NCBI GenBank assembly: GCA_050287965.1
Contig: JBNKCX010000018.1
Coordinates: 1-64,000, forward strand
DNA length: 64,000 bases
DNA from: CBFDBF01 sp050287965
Lineage (GTDB): Bacteria; Pseudomonadota; Gammaproteobacteria; Chromatiales; Chromatiaceae
Reading direction: 5' to 3'
Shown: positions 1-7,650 of the stretch, one piece after another
Numbering within the stretch: position 1 is the stretch's first letter
Layout: the number at the start of each line of letters is the position of its first letter
Program-made: the position numbers and the translations under genes
The notes under the pieces: generated by a model
Seen by the model: the letters and a program-made list of their open reading frames with translations, nothing else
Told to the model about the DNA's origin: nothing
Database searches by the model: none

Positions 1-13
1 CAGACTGTAGGAG

Positions 14-139
14 AGATCGTCCCACCCCTCACCTTAAAGCGCCTATAAGGAATCTATCGGCTATCGACCGACGATTTAGGCAAGCCAGCGCCAGGTGAGC
101 CCCGACAAGCACTATTCACCTTAGTCGGGAGGAACAACG
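14..139 (+). ncRNA. IS110 left non-coding end, candidate bridge RNA
   Basis: IS110-group elements are known to encode a structured bridge RNA in the non-coding end upstream of the recombinase. Here the stretch folds on paper into several hairpins. AGGTGA at 93-98 pairs with TCACCT at 116-121. CCCGAC at 101-106, inside that loop, can alternatively pair with GTCGGG at 124-129, next to the ribosome-binding site. TCGG at 57-60 can pair with CCGA at 68-71. GAATCT at 50-55 repeats the last six bases of the proposed right end (1105-1110), as expected of a donor guide. The assignment is inferred from position and these short matches. No expression evidence is available. Confidence 0.4.
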
Positions 140-1105
140 ATGGCAATGTCTGTACAACCGTATCTGGTCGGGGTCGATGTCAGCAAAGCGGAACTGGTTA
201 TTTGTCAGCATCCGGATTCACCCCTTGTGGTGCTGGACAATGAGCCCGGAGCGATCGGTGACTGGCTCCGAGGCCTTGGCGCCGCCCCCCTTTGCGTGGC
301 CGTAGAAGCTACCAATACCTTTCATCTGGAATTGGTCGAGCAGTCCCACCGCCGCGGTCATACGGTGTATGTAGTCGACGGGTTTCGTCTCAATCGTTAC
401 CGCCAGAGCATCGGGGGACGGGCCAAGACCGATGCCGGCGATGCCCGGCTGCTTCGGCGTTATCTCGACCGGGAGCGGGCCGATCTTCGGCCCTGGAGCC
501 CGCCTTCCAAGGGGTACCGTAGTCTGCAGCAGTTGCTTCGCCGCCGTGCCGTATTGGTGCGCGCCAAGGTTGCCTTGGAGCAGAGCTTAAAAGGGCTTCC
601 CGAACTCAAGTCCGCTGCCGCTAGCCTGCGTCGGCAATTTACCCGGCTCGATGCCGTCCTTCAGCGGCGCATGCGGCAAGTCGTCTGTCAGCATCAATGG
701 GCGGAGGATGTCGCCCGTTGCCAGGCCATCGAAGGCATCGGTCCTCTCACGGCCATGGCCTTGACCATGACCTACCAACGAGGGCACTTTCGTAGCAGCG
801 ACGCCTTTATTGCCTTTCTGGGGCTGGATGTGCGGGTGCGGGATTCGGGCACCTGCCGAGGCAGGCGAAAGCTTACCAAGCAGGGTGACCCCGAGCTTCG
901 ACGTCTGCTCCACCTCGCCGCTATGCAGGCTTGTCGGCACCCCTCTTGGCAAAGGTTCTATCAGCGTTATACCGACCGGGGCCTGTCCAAAATCCAGGCA
1001 TTGGTCATCCTCGCCAGAAAGCTTGCGCGGGTCGCATTTGCCCTACTCAAAAACCAGTCAACTTATCAGCCCGGGGGGCGAGTGACTGCTTGTGCCGGGA
1101 CATAG
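140..1105 (+). CDS. IS110-family transposase (DEDD/serine recombinase)
   Basis: This 321-residue protein is the recombinase of the insertion sequence. The N-terminal RuvC-like domain opens with VGVDVSK. Its DEDD residues can be placed at D13, E56, D98 and D101 (motif KTDAGDA). The C-terminal Transposase_20-type domain holds the EGIGPLTA helix-hairpin segment near residue 197 and the DSGTCRG...GDPELRRLL block near 235-255, where S236 is the likely nucleophile. Length matches family members of 320-340 residues. The start is preceded by GGGAGGAACAACG, a good ribosome-binding site. Both catalytic domains look complete, so the element may still be active. Confidence 0.93.
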   Translation: MAMSVQPYLVGVDVSKAELVICQHPDSPLVVLDNEPGAIGDWLRGLGAAPLCVAVEATNTFHLELVEQSHRRGHTVYVVDGFRLNRYRQSIGGRAKTDAGDARLLRRYLDRERADLRPWSPPSKGYRSLQQLLRRRAVLVRAKVALEQSLKGLPELKSAAASLRRQFTRLDAVLQRRMRQVVCQHQWAEDVARCQAIEGIGPLTAMALTMTYQRGHFRSSDAFIAFLGLDVRVRDSGTCRGRRKLTKQGDPELRRLLHLAAMQACRHPSWQRFYQRYTDRGLSKIQALVILARKLARVAFALLKNQSTYQPGGRVTACAGT

Positions 1106-1111
1106 AATCTC

Positions 1112-2191
1112 CTACGGGATCTCCACCAACAGCCGGAATCCCCGACTGTCTCTCAGGTCGGCGGGATTGTTGCCGTCATCCTCCCCGGTGTAGGTTGCAT
1201 AGGGCCGTGTGGTCCAGCTGCCCCCCTTGCCCATCCTGAAGCGCCCACCCGCCTTATCCTTTTTGGTATAGAAATGGCGATCGATCCAATCCTCCCCCTG
1301 TTCCCGCTGCCGATGCTCCTCCTCCGACGGTCCCTGGGGATCGGTGACGTCTTTCGTATAGTTGGGATGCCACCAGTCCTGAACCCATTCATAGCTGTTG
1401 CCCACCATGTCGTAGAGCCCCCAGGGATTGGCCGGGAACATACCGACCGGGGCGGTCTGCTCATAACCGTCCTCCTGGTAGCTTTCCGGGTTGGAGTGGC
1501 GGCCGCCGAGGTTGGCCTTGCTCCGGTCCCAGAACGCCTGGCCCCAATAGAGCCGGGAATTGGTTCCCGCCATGCCTGCATACTCCCACTCCGCTTCGGT
1601 GGGCAGCCGGTAGTGCCGGCCCTCCTTTTTCGACAGCCAGCGGGCGTAACGCTGCGCCTCCCGCCAAGTGATCGGCTCCACCGGATGGTGATCTCCCCCT
1701 TTTCCCCGCTGATACTCGGGCCGCCGCTCCTTATGGGAAGGATCGAACAGCTCATACTGGAGGTTGGTCACCTCGAAGGCGGCCAGGTAATAGGGCCTGG
1801 AGAGGGTCACCCGCGGGGACTCCCCCCCGTCACGCCAGCGGGACGCCCGCCGCAGCGACCACTTGTCCGGCAGGCTGCGAAACCCCGGAACCGGCCGGTA
1901 GGATCCGGCCTCTATGCGAACGAAATCCATACCGATGCTGTTGGTGTGGTAGGTGACCTCTTTCACCTGCAGCCCCTCCGGCGTCGCCACCTCCACGGAC
2001 TGGACCTCACTTTGCCACGGCGCCGGCGTGGCAGGCCACTCCGATCTGTCCTCGGGAGGCAGCTGCTGCATGCTTTCCACCGGCCCCGGCCAGACATAGC
2101 GGTCGTACCAGGAAATCTTGAACAGGTAGAGGGCGCCGAAGATCGTTGCAAGTATTGCGATCCGCAAGAGGAATTTGAGGGGTTTGACCAT
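1112..2191 (-). CDS. SUMF1/FGE-domain protein, membrane-anchored, cysteine-free
   Basis: The 359-residue product starts with a basic segment and one hydrophobic helix (about residues 8-24), so it is probably anchored in the inner membrane facing the periplasm. The rest matches the formylglycine-generating-enzyme sulfatase fold. Signature pieces are EVTNLQYELF, HPVEPITWREAQRYA, RLPTEAEWEYA, NPWGLYDMVGNSYEWVQDWW, GKGGSW and the terminal GFRLL. Authentic FGE needs active-site cysteines, but this protein contains no cysteine at all. Sulfatase activation is therefore unlikely. A structural or ligand-binding role, as in other SUMF-fold paralogues, is more plausible. The stop codon touches the right end of the IS110 element. 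The start codon directly abuts a heptad-repeat palindrome and has no visible Shine-Dalgarno sequence. Confidence 0.82.
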   Translation of the reverse strand: MVKPLKFLLRIAILATIFGALYLFKISWYDRYVWPGPVESMQQLPPEDRSEWPATPAPWQSEVQSVEVATPEGLQVKEVTYHTNSIGMDFVRIEAGSYRPVPGFRSLPDKWSLRRASRWRDGGESPRVTLSRPYYLAAFEVTNLQYELFDPSHKERRPEYQRGKGGDHHPVEPITWREAQRYARWLSKKEGRHYRLPTEAEWEYAGMAGTNSRLYWGQAFWDRSKANLGGRHSNPESYQEDGYEQTAPVGMFPANPWGLYDMVGNSYEWVQDWWHPNYTKDVTDPQGPSEEEHRQREQGEDWIDRHFYTKKDKAGGRFRMGKGGSWTTRPYATYTGEDDGNNPADLRDSRGFRLLVEIP

Positions 2192-2193
2192 TT

Positions 2194-2302
2194 AGTTTGA
2201 AGTTTGAAGTTTGAAGTCAACAGTTGGTAGCTACCAGGTCGATAATAGTTCTTCTCCGCGCATTATAACTCGCCCACTTCTAACTTCTAACTACTAACTT
2301 CG
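2194..2302 (-). repeat. Heptad-repeat intergenic palindrome, copy A
   Basis: One arm is a run of GAAGTTT heptads at 2196-2216. The opposing arm carries CACTTCTAACTTCTAACT-like heptads at 2275-2301. About 55 bases of unrelated core lie between. The element fills the whole gap between two minus-strand genes: its distal arm contributes the TAG stop of the upstream AstE-like gene at 2294-2296, and its proximal arm ends at the ATG of the SUMF-domain gene. Confidence 0.75.
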
Positions 2303-3310
2303 ATACCTTTCCATCAGATAACAGAGGCAATCCTGCCTCACCACCGCCTGGTCTTTGGTCAACATGGAAGGAATCGCCGGATTGAGCAACTTGAGTTCAT
2401 TCTCATCCAGAACAAAGTACTGATCCGATACCTCCTCGCCCCGCTCATTAATTATCTCCAGCCCCATTCCGGATTCCGCTTTCACGGTGCCCAGGACGGT
2501 ACCGCCCGGAAGTTCACGGAAGTTCAGATGATCAAGTTCCTTTAAAAAACATATATCCGCAGCCTCATCTCCAAACCCGAAGGTCACTCCTTCCCGGACC
2601 TTTACGGTGGCCACCGTGTGCAGCAGTTCTATATCGTGCTCCGCTACCGGGTGGTCCGGGTGCTCGGAAAGATGCAGAACCGCCTCGAGAAATTCCCGCG
2701 CATGCTCCACACCATGGGCCTGCCCCACCTTACCGCACTCCAGGGTAACCGAAGGGCAGAGCCGCGCCATCGCCATGGACTGCACCCCGCAGGGCCGAAT
2801 GAAATAGACCACCAGGCGTCCGAACATGGTAGCCAGATGGAGAAACCGGTTATCGACGACATTGATACAGGCGTAATGGGGATTGAGTCCGGTATTGTTA
2901 TGGAGATCCACGCTGGCGAAGATACCCCTGCTTGCCATGGTATCCACCACCTGTTGCATCATCCGATGCTCTGCGCTGTCTCCCTCTTCACAACCCGGCC
3001 AGACCCGATTGTAATCCTGCTGCCCGTCGAGATGGCGTACGCCCTTGACCGCGGCACTGACATTGCCGATAAAAACACTCAGCGACCTGGGCAGGGGGTG
3101 TTCGCCTCCGCCGGGCAGATACCGGCGCAGCAGTTCCCGCACCGCATCCCAACCCACCGGTTCGTTGCCGTGCATCAATACGGACACAAAGAGCGCCGGA
3201 TCACGGCGGCCCGGCAAGTGAATCAGCGTAGGACCACCCAACACCGCTTCCAACCGGGAGGCATCCAGCTCCAGAAGACCCGCTGGGATATGGTTCAGTT
3301 CCTGTAGCAT
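2294..3310 (-). CDS. Succinylglutamate desuccinylase/aspartoacylase-family deacylase
   Basis: This 338-residue protein belongs to the M14-like AstE/AspA zinc hydrolases, which remove acyl groups from N-acyl amino acids. The zinc-binding HGNEPVG motif lies near residue 48, and the later histidine sits in DLHNNTG near residue 117. A C-terminal beta-rich part (GGTVLGTVKAESGMGLEII) resembles the barrel-like domain of the family. No arginine-catabolism (ast) genes surround it, so the substrate is unknown and I give no symbol. The last residues and the stop codon are supplied by repeat copy A. The start abuts repeat copy B, again without a clear ribosome-binding site. Confidence 0.8.
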   Translation of the reverse strand: MLQELNHIPAGLLELDASRLEAVLGGPTLIHLPGRRDPALFVSVLMHGNEPVGWDAVRELLRRYLPGGGEHPLPRSLSVFIGNVSAAVKGVRHLDGQQDYNRVWPGCEEGDSAEHRMMQQVVDTMASRGIFASVDLHNNTGLNPHYACINVVDNRFLHLATMFGRLVVYFIRPCGVQSMAMARLCPSVTLECGKVGQAHGVEHAREFLEAVLHLSEHPDHPVAEHDIELLHTVATVKVREGVTFGFGDEAADICFLKELDHLNFRELPGGTVLGTVKAESGMGLEIINERGEEVSDQYFVLDENELKLLNPAIPSMLTKDQAVVRQDCLCYLMERYRS

Positions 3311-3315
3311 TGTTT

Positions 3316-3408
3316 ATTAGTTTGTAGTCGGAAGTTAGAAGTTCGTAGTTAAAGGCTGGAAATTAAAGAACCACATTACCACTAACTACCAACTTCCAAC
3401 TTCTAACT
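3316..3408 (-). repeat. Heptad-repeat intergenic palindrome, copy B
   Basis: The left arm (TTTGTAGTCGGAAGTTAGAA and onward, 3321-3350) and the right arm (CTAACTACCAACTTCCAACT and onward, 3382-3408) carry degenerate GAAGTTx/AACTTCx heptads in opposite orientation around a core of about 30 bases. It spans the gap between the glutamate-cysteine-ligase-like gene and the AstE-like gene. The TAG stop of the former (3403-3405) lies inside the repeat arm. Confidence 0.75.
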
Positions 3409-4824
3409 AACATTCCATTCATACACCGGTGCTCCGGAAGCCTGGCGTTCCAGGTAGGTCTGGGTAAGACCCCGCATATCGGGACCGTGACGTTCCACCC
3501 ATCGCCGCTGCCAGACCGCGCCGGTCTGCCCGGAAGTAATGCGCCCTTCGACAATCCCGAGCCAGTAATCCACCTCCTCCCGATCGACACCGAGATTCAG
3601 CAGGCCGTCCCGCGCCTGGGGCAGCAGCAGCTCCAGACAGAGTTCCGAGATCTCGCCGCTCTTGCCGTCCAACCAGAACACCGGCGCCCGCATCCCCAGC
3701 CTCGCGGCCTGATAGAAGTTTTCCCGCGCCACATCAAAGGGAAGACGGCTCTCGGGGGGCACCTCCTGGGTCGCCAGAAAGGTAACCGCACCGTAATAGA
3801 ATGCAGCGTTCGCAATACTGTCCACGATCGACGGCCCGGCGGGCACTACACGGTGCTCGATACGAAGATGGGGCCGGCCGTCGGCATCAAAACCGATCAG
3901 TGGTCGATTCCAGCGCCAGATAGTCCCGTTGTGGAGACGCAAGTGCGCAAGTCGCTCCTCCGGCTCATCCATCAGTCTCGGCAGAAGCACCGGGTATCGC
4001 TCCAGGTTCGCCTGGAAATACTCCGCTATGGACCGATCTATGTAACGAATACCGAAGGTGACCCGCCTGTTCAACTCCGACTCACCCACCGCCACCGACT
4101 GTTCAAAAAGAGGTATACGGGTTTCATCCCAGAGATTCGATCCGAACAGAAAAGGAGAGTTGGCACAGGCCGCCACGATGGGTGCCGACAGGATCTTGGA
4201 GGCGTTGTAGAAACGGCCGCCCTTGTCCGCATCGATCTTAAGATGGATCTGAAAGGAGGTGGTGGCCGCCTCCAGCATCACGTCATCGTGCTCCATATGC
4301 AGCCGGTCATAACCGGAGATGTCCAGCTGCAACGGCTTTCCACCCCGCATCCTGAAGACCTGTTCGTTAAGGGCGTGGTAACGATGCAGCGGCGACATGT
4401 TTGCGAGGGTAAAGTCCGCCGGTTCCGCCGTGGGCAGAATACCGATCATCGCCAACCGGGCTCCGACCTGGGCCGCCACGCCATTACATCGGTTCCAGGT
4501 GCATTCCAGTTCGCTCCGCAAAGCACTCAGGGCGTCACCCTGCAAGCGCCTGGGGCTGCCGTTTAACTCCATATTGAAGGTGGCCAATTCCGGCACCGCC
4601 AATGGATCGTTCAGCCGCTCGAGATAGGACTCAATGATCGGCGCCGGCCGCGCCTCATCGTCCACCAGCCACGCCTCCAGCTCGAAACCTCCTTCACTGT
4701 CTCCCCGGGGAAAGGCCTCTTCCTCCAACCACCGGCATAGCAGCCGGGTCTCTCGCTGCAACCGCTCGGAAAAGACCCTGAAATCCGTCGGATCGAAATG
4801 GCTGTCGGTTATCTCCTGTCCCAT
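3403..4824 (-). CDS. Glutamate-cysteine ligase family 2 (GCS2)-like carboxylate-amine ligase
   Basis: The 473-residue product resembles the GCS2 family, ATP-dependent ligases that join glutamate and cysteine or related substrates. Supporting segments are GGFELEAWLVDDE near residue 45, ELATFNMELNGSPR near residue 79, and HMEHDDVMLEAATTSFQIHLK near residue 155, which resembles the active-site strand of the family. LRIEHRVVPAGPSIVD occurs near residue 325. It may be the gamma-glutamylcysteine synthetase of this organism, but a YbdK-type ligase of unknown substrate fits equally well, and no gshB lies nearby. The start codon lies 5 bases after the stop of the MurU-type gene, so the two are probably co-transcribed. 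The stop is embedded in repeat copy B. Confidence 0.68.
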   Translation of the reverse strand: MGQEITDSHFDPTDFRVFSERLQRETRLLCRWLEEEAFPRGDSEGGFELEAWLVDDEARPAPIIESYLERLNDPLAVPELATFNMELNGSPRRLQGDALSALRSELECTWNRCNGVAAQVGARLAMIGILPTAEPADFTLANMSPLHRYHALNEQVFRMRGGKPLQLDISGYDRLHMEHDDVMLEAATTSFQIHLKIDADKGGRFYNASKILSAPIVAACANSPFLFGSNLWDETRIPLFEQSVAVGESELNRRVTFGIRYIDRSIAEYFQANLERYPVLLPRLMDEPEERLAHLRLHNGTIWRWNRPLIGFDADGRPHLRIEHRVVPAGPSIVDSIANAAFYYGAVTFLATQEVPPESRLPFDVARENFYQAARLGMRAPVFWLDGKSGEISELCLELLLPQARDGLLNLGVDREEVDYWLGIVEGRITSGQTGAVWQRRWVERHGPDMRGLTQTYLERQASGAPVYEWNVS

Positions 4825-4829
4825 TGCGT

Positions 4830-5519
4830 TTAATCCCGGTTGCGAAGGTAACTATCCAGCTCCTCGAGACGCCGGGGCGTTCCCACGTCTCTCCAATCAC
4901 CCCGATACCACTCGCCGCTGACCAACCCGCCAGCCGCGGCTTTCCGCAGCAACGGCGCCAGGGGAAACGCCCCCGGATCACATCCGGCGAAAAGCTCGCG
5001 CCGATAGACACCTATGCCGCTGAAGGTAAGCCGACTATCCCCTTCGTTGACAACCTCGCCATCCCGTAGCTGAAAATCCCCGGCAGGGTTATGTTCCGGA
5101 TTCTCCACCAGCACCAGGTGGACCAGCCTGCCCGGCGGACAGGAAAGCCGGGAGAAATCGTAGTCACACCAGATATCTCCATTCACCACCAGAAACGGCG
5201 CATCACCCAGCAGCGGCAGAGCGTTGAAGATGCCGCCGCCGGTCTCCAGCGCCCCGGGGGGCTCCGGGGAGTAACTGATGGAGACCCCCCAACCGCCGCC
5301 ATCCCCCAGAAAGGCCACGATCTGTTCGCCCAGGTGGGCGTGGTTCACCACCAGATCGGCGATACCCGCCCGGGCAAGGGCTTCCACATGGTATTGGATC
5401 AGGGGCTTGCCCCCCACCTGGAGCAGCGGCTTGGGGGTATGATCCGTCAGCGGCCGCATCCGCTCACCGCGGCCGGCGGCGAGGATCATGGCGTGGGTGG
5501 GTCGCTGGGTCTGAGTCAT
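4830..5519 (-). CDS. murU: N-acetylmuramate 1-phosphate uridylyltransferase-like nucleotidyltransferase
   Basis: This 229-residue sugar-1-phosphate nucleotidyltransferase has the N-terminal MILAAGRGERMRPLT signature and then TPKPLLQVGGKPLIQYH. The metal-binding VVNGDIWCDYD follows near residue 105. Length and sequence match MurU, which makes UDP-MurNAc during peptidoglycan recycling in gammaproteobacteria that use the AmgK-MurU route. An upstream in-frame start at 5561 would translate heptad repeats, so I prefer the ATG at 5519 (MTQTQRP). The usual kinase partner amgK is not adjacent. AmpG, encoded at 51.6 kb, would import the muropeptides that feed this pathway. A glucose-1-phosphate or mannose-1-phosphate transferase remains possible. 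Confidence 0.75.
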   Translation of the reverse strand: MTQTQRPTHAMILAAGRGERMRPLTDHTPKPLLQVGGKPLIQYHVEALARAGIADLVVNHAHLGEQIVAFLGDGGGWGVSISYSPEPPGALETGGGIFNALPLLGDAPFLVVNGDIWCDYDFSRLSCPPGRLVHLVLVENPEHNPAGDFQLRDGEVVNEGDSRLTFSGIGVYRRELFAGCDPGAFPLAPLLRKAAAGGLVSGEWYRGDWRDVGTPRRLEELDSYLRNRD

Positions 5520-5628
5520 GAGGTTTGAAGTTTGAAGTTTGAAGTTTGAAAAGGATAACACCGTATAACCCCAATATTATCAACCCCCCAACTTCCCACT
5601 TCTAACTACCAACTTCCAACTTCTAAAT
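5520..5628 (-). repeat. Heptad-repeat intergenic palindrome, copy C
   Basis: This is the cleanest copy. GAAGTTT heptads run tandemly at 5525-5549. A core of about 45 bases containing AGGATAACAC follows. Opposing AACTTCC/CACTTCT/AACTACC/AACTTCC/AACTTCT heptads occupy 5588-5626. The proximal arm ends against the ATG of the murU-like gene. The distal arm is next to the rho terminator. The AGGATAACAC core string recurs in copy D. Confidence 0.8.
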
Positions 5629-5630
5629 AA

Positions 5631-5664
5631 AAAAGACCGCCCCGATCACCGGCAGCGGTCTTTT
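5631..5664 (-). terminator. Intrinsic terminator of rho
   Basis: A perfect 10-base-pair stem joins AAAAGACCGC (5631-5640) to GCGGTCTTTT (5655-5664) with a 14-base loop. On the minus strand it follows the rho stop codon by about 25 bases and is followed by a T-rich run. It can work in both directions. Confidence 0.85.
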
Positions 5665-5688
5665 CCCATCAGCAGCCGGATCTACCGA

Positions 5689-6945
5689 CTACCGCTTCAT
5701 GGCATCGAAAAATTCGTTGTTGGTCTTGGTCACCTTCAGTTTGTCCAGGAGAAACTCCATGGCGGCAAGTTCATCCATCGGATGCAGAATTTTGCGCAGG
5801 ATCCACATCTTCTGCAGATCATCGGGCTTCATCAACAGATCCTCGCGGCGGGTCCCGGAACGATTGATGTTAATCGCGGGAAAGATACGTTTTTCCGCAA
5901 TCCGGCGGTCCAGATGGACCTCCATGTTACCGGTACCTTTGAACTCCTCGTAAATCACGTCGTCCATGCGGGAACCGGTCTCCACCAGCGCCGTGGCGAT
6001 GATGGTCAGGCTACCACCCTCTTCCACGTTACGTGCGGCACCGAAGAAACGCTTCGGCCGCTGCAGGGCGTTGGCATCCACACCGCCGGTAAGCACCTTG
6101 CCTGAAGAGGGAATCACGGTGTTGTAGGCACGCGCCAGACGGGTGATGGAGTCCAGCAGAATAACCACATCCTTCTTGTGCTCCACCAGCCGCTTGGCCT
6201 TTTCGATCACCATCTCGGCCACCTGCACATGGCGTGCCGCCGGCTCATCGAAGGTTGAAGAAATCACCTCGCCCCGCACCGAACGAGCCATTTCCGTCAC
6301 CTCTTCCGGCCGCTCGTCGATAAGCAGCACGATCAGATAACACTCGGGATGGTTGTGGGCGATGGACTGGGCGATGTTCTGCATCAGCATGGTCTTACCC
6401 GCTTTCGGCGGGGAAACGATCAGACCACGCTGGCCCTTGCCGATAGGCGCGCAAAGCTCAATAGTCCGGGCGGTTATGTCCTCGGTACTGCCGTTGCCCA
6501 TCTCCAGTTGAAACTTCTGATTGGCGAACAGTGGCGTGAAGTTTTCGAACAGGATCTTGTTCTTGGCGTTTTCCGGCTTGTCGTAATTGATCTCATCGAC
6601 CTTGAGCAGAGCAAAATAACGCTCACTGTCTTTCGGCGGTCGAATCTTCCCGGAGATGGTATCGCCCGTGCGCAGATTGAAGCGCCGTATCTGACTGGGG
6701 GAAACGTATATGTCGTCGGGACCCGCCAGGTAGGAGCTGTCGGCGGAGCGAAGAAAACCGAACCCGTCCTGCAGGATTTCAAGTACGCCATCGCCGTAAA
6801 TATCCTCACCTTTTTTGGCGTGGGCTTTGAGGATGGCGAAAATCAGGTCCTGCTTGCGGGAACGGGCCATGCCCTCGATCTTCATGGAACTGGCAAGTTC
6901 CACCAGATCGGCGACTGGCATTTTCTTAAGTTCGGTAAGATTCAT
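5689..6945 (-). CDS. rho: Transcription termination factor Rho
   Basis: Rho is the hexameric RNA-dependent ATPase that releases transcripts. The 418-residue length is standard. The N-terminal helical domain starts MNLTELKKMPVADLVELA. The cold-shock-like primary RNA-binding site includes GFGFLRS near residue 62. The Walker A motif is PPKAGKTMLMQ near residue 179, followed by DERPEEVTEM and the Q-loop/secondary-site region around SSGKVLTGGVDANAL. It lies downstream of trxA on the same strand, with rhlB divergent, an arrangement also found in Escherichia coli. A strong intrinsic terminator follows it. Confidence 0.98.
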   Translation of the reverse strand: MNLTELKKMPVADLVELASSMKIEGMARSRKQDLIFAILKAHAKKGEDIYGDGVLEILQDGFGFLRSADSSYLAGPDDIYVSPSQIRRFNLRTGDTISGKIRPPKDSERYFALLKVDEINYDKPENAKNKILFENFTPLFANQKFQLEMGNGSTEDITARTIELCAPIGKGQRGLIVSPPKAGKTMLMQNIAQSIAHNHPECYLIVLLIDERPEEVTEMARSVRGEVISSTFDEPAARHVQVAEMVIEKAKRLVEHKKDVVILLDSITRLARAYNTVIPSSGKVLTGGVDANALQRPKRFFGAARNVEEGGSLTIIATALVETGSRMDDVIYEEFKGTGNMEVHLDRRIAEKRIFPAININRSGTRREDLLMKPDDLQKMWILRKILHPMDELAAMEFLLDKLKVTKTNNEFFDAMKR

Positions 6946-7130
6946 GGCTTATGGACTTGTACTCAGGAAAGGACAAAAAGCGCGGAGAGCGCCCGGAAAT
7001 ACTGGGTTGAAGGAAAGTTCCGTTAGGGGATTAGCAGTTGTTTCTTCTGGAATCACACTCCGAAAGGAGCGTATAGGTTAGATTGTACTACTCTTCCGGG
7101 GTGTGTCCAGGTTTTTTGGTGAAATAAATC

Positions 7131-7457
7131 TCAGATATTGCTATCGATAAAGGCAGTAAGCTGGGAAACGGAAACCGCACCGACCTTGGTGGCTTCAACC
7201 TCTCCATTCTTAAACAGCATCAACGTCGGAATACCCCGAATACCGTAGCGTGGCGGCGTATTCGGGTTGTCATCAATATTGAGCTTGGCTATCTTCAGCC
7301 GACCTGCATACTTTCCGGCGATCTCATCCAACACCGGCGCAATCATCTTACAGGGACCACACCATTCCGCCCAGTAATCCACCAGCACGGGATCACTGCT
7401 CTTCAGCACCTCGGCGTCAAAAGAGTCGTCCGTCACATGAACAATTTGTTCACTCAC
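7131..7457 (-). CDS. trxA: Thioredoxin 1
   Basis: This 108-residue cytosolic disulfide reductase carries the catalytic pair C33-C36 in EWCGPCK and the cis-proline loop GIRGIPTLMLF. Size and sequence match classical thioredoxin A. It precedes rho with a gap of about 185 bases containing no other gene. It is divergent from rhlB across a 193-base region that must hold both promoters. It supplies reducing power to ribonucleotide reductase, PAPS reductase and similar enzymes. Confidence 0.98.
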   Translation of the reverse strand: MSEQIVHVTDDSFDAEVLKSSDPVLVDYWAEWCGPCKMIAPVLDEIAGKYAGRLKIAKLNIDDNPNTPPRYGIRGIPTLMLFKNGEVEATKVGAVSVSQLTAFIDSNI

Positions 7458-7650
7458 TTAATCTCTCCAAATCGTCAGGGGAACTGCGCCGAACTGTGCA
7501 GATCCGCACCGACGCTTCCAAAAAATATCGGCAAAGGGCTCTTCGTCTAATCCTACATTGCGCGGCCCCACGCTTAAGGGTTTATTTGATCTGAATATTT
7601 TATGCTTTGCAAGTCCCAACGGATGGGAAATTCCTGTATCCTAGCGCGCC

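Larger units (their letters stand above)
5..1110 (+). mobile_element. IS110-family insertion sequence
   Basis: The element consists of one transposase gene with about 135 bases of non-coding DNA on its left and only a few bases on its right, which is the layout of the IS110 group. The 8-base sequence GTAGGAGA at 7-14 is matched by its reverse complement TCTCCTAC at 1108-1115. The dinucleotide CT occurs at 5-6 and again at 1109-1110, and could be the recombination core. The boundaries are inferred from these two signals. The left end could lie slightly before the window. No target-site duplication is evident, which fits the family. On its right the element abuts the stop codon of the SUMF-domain gene without breaking it. 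Confidence 0.6.

Noticed and set aside
5520..5628. Possible CRISPR array in the tandem heptads
   Set aside because: The units are seven bases without spacers, arms face each other, and no cas genes are present. It is an intergenic palindrome.
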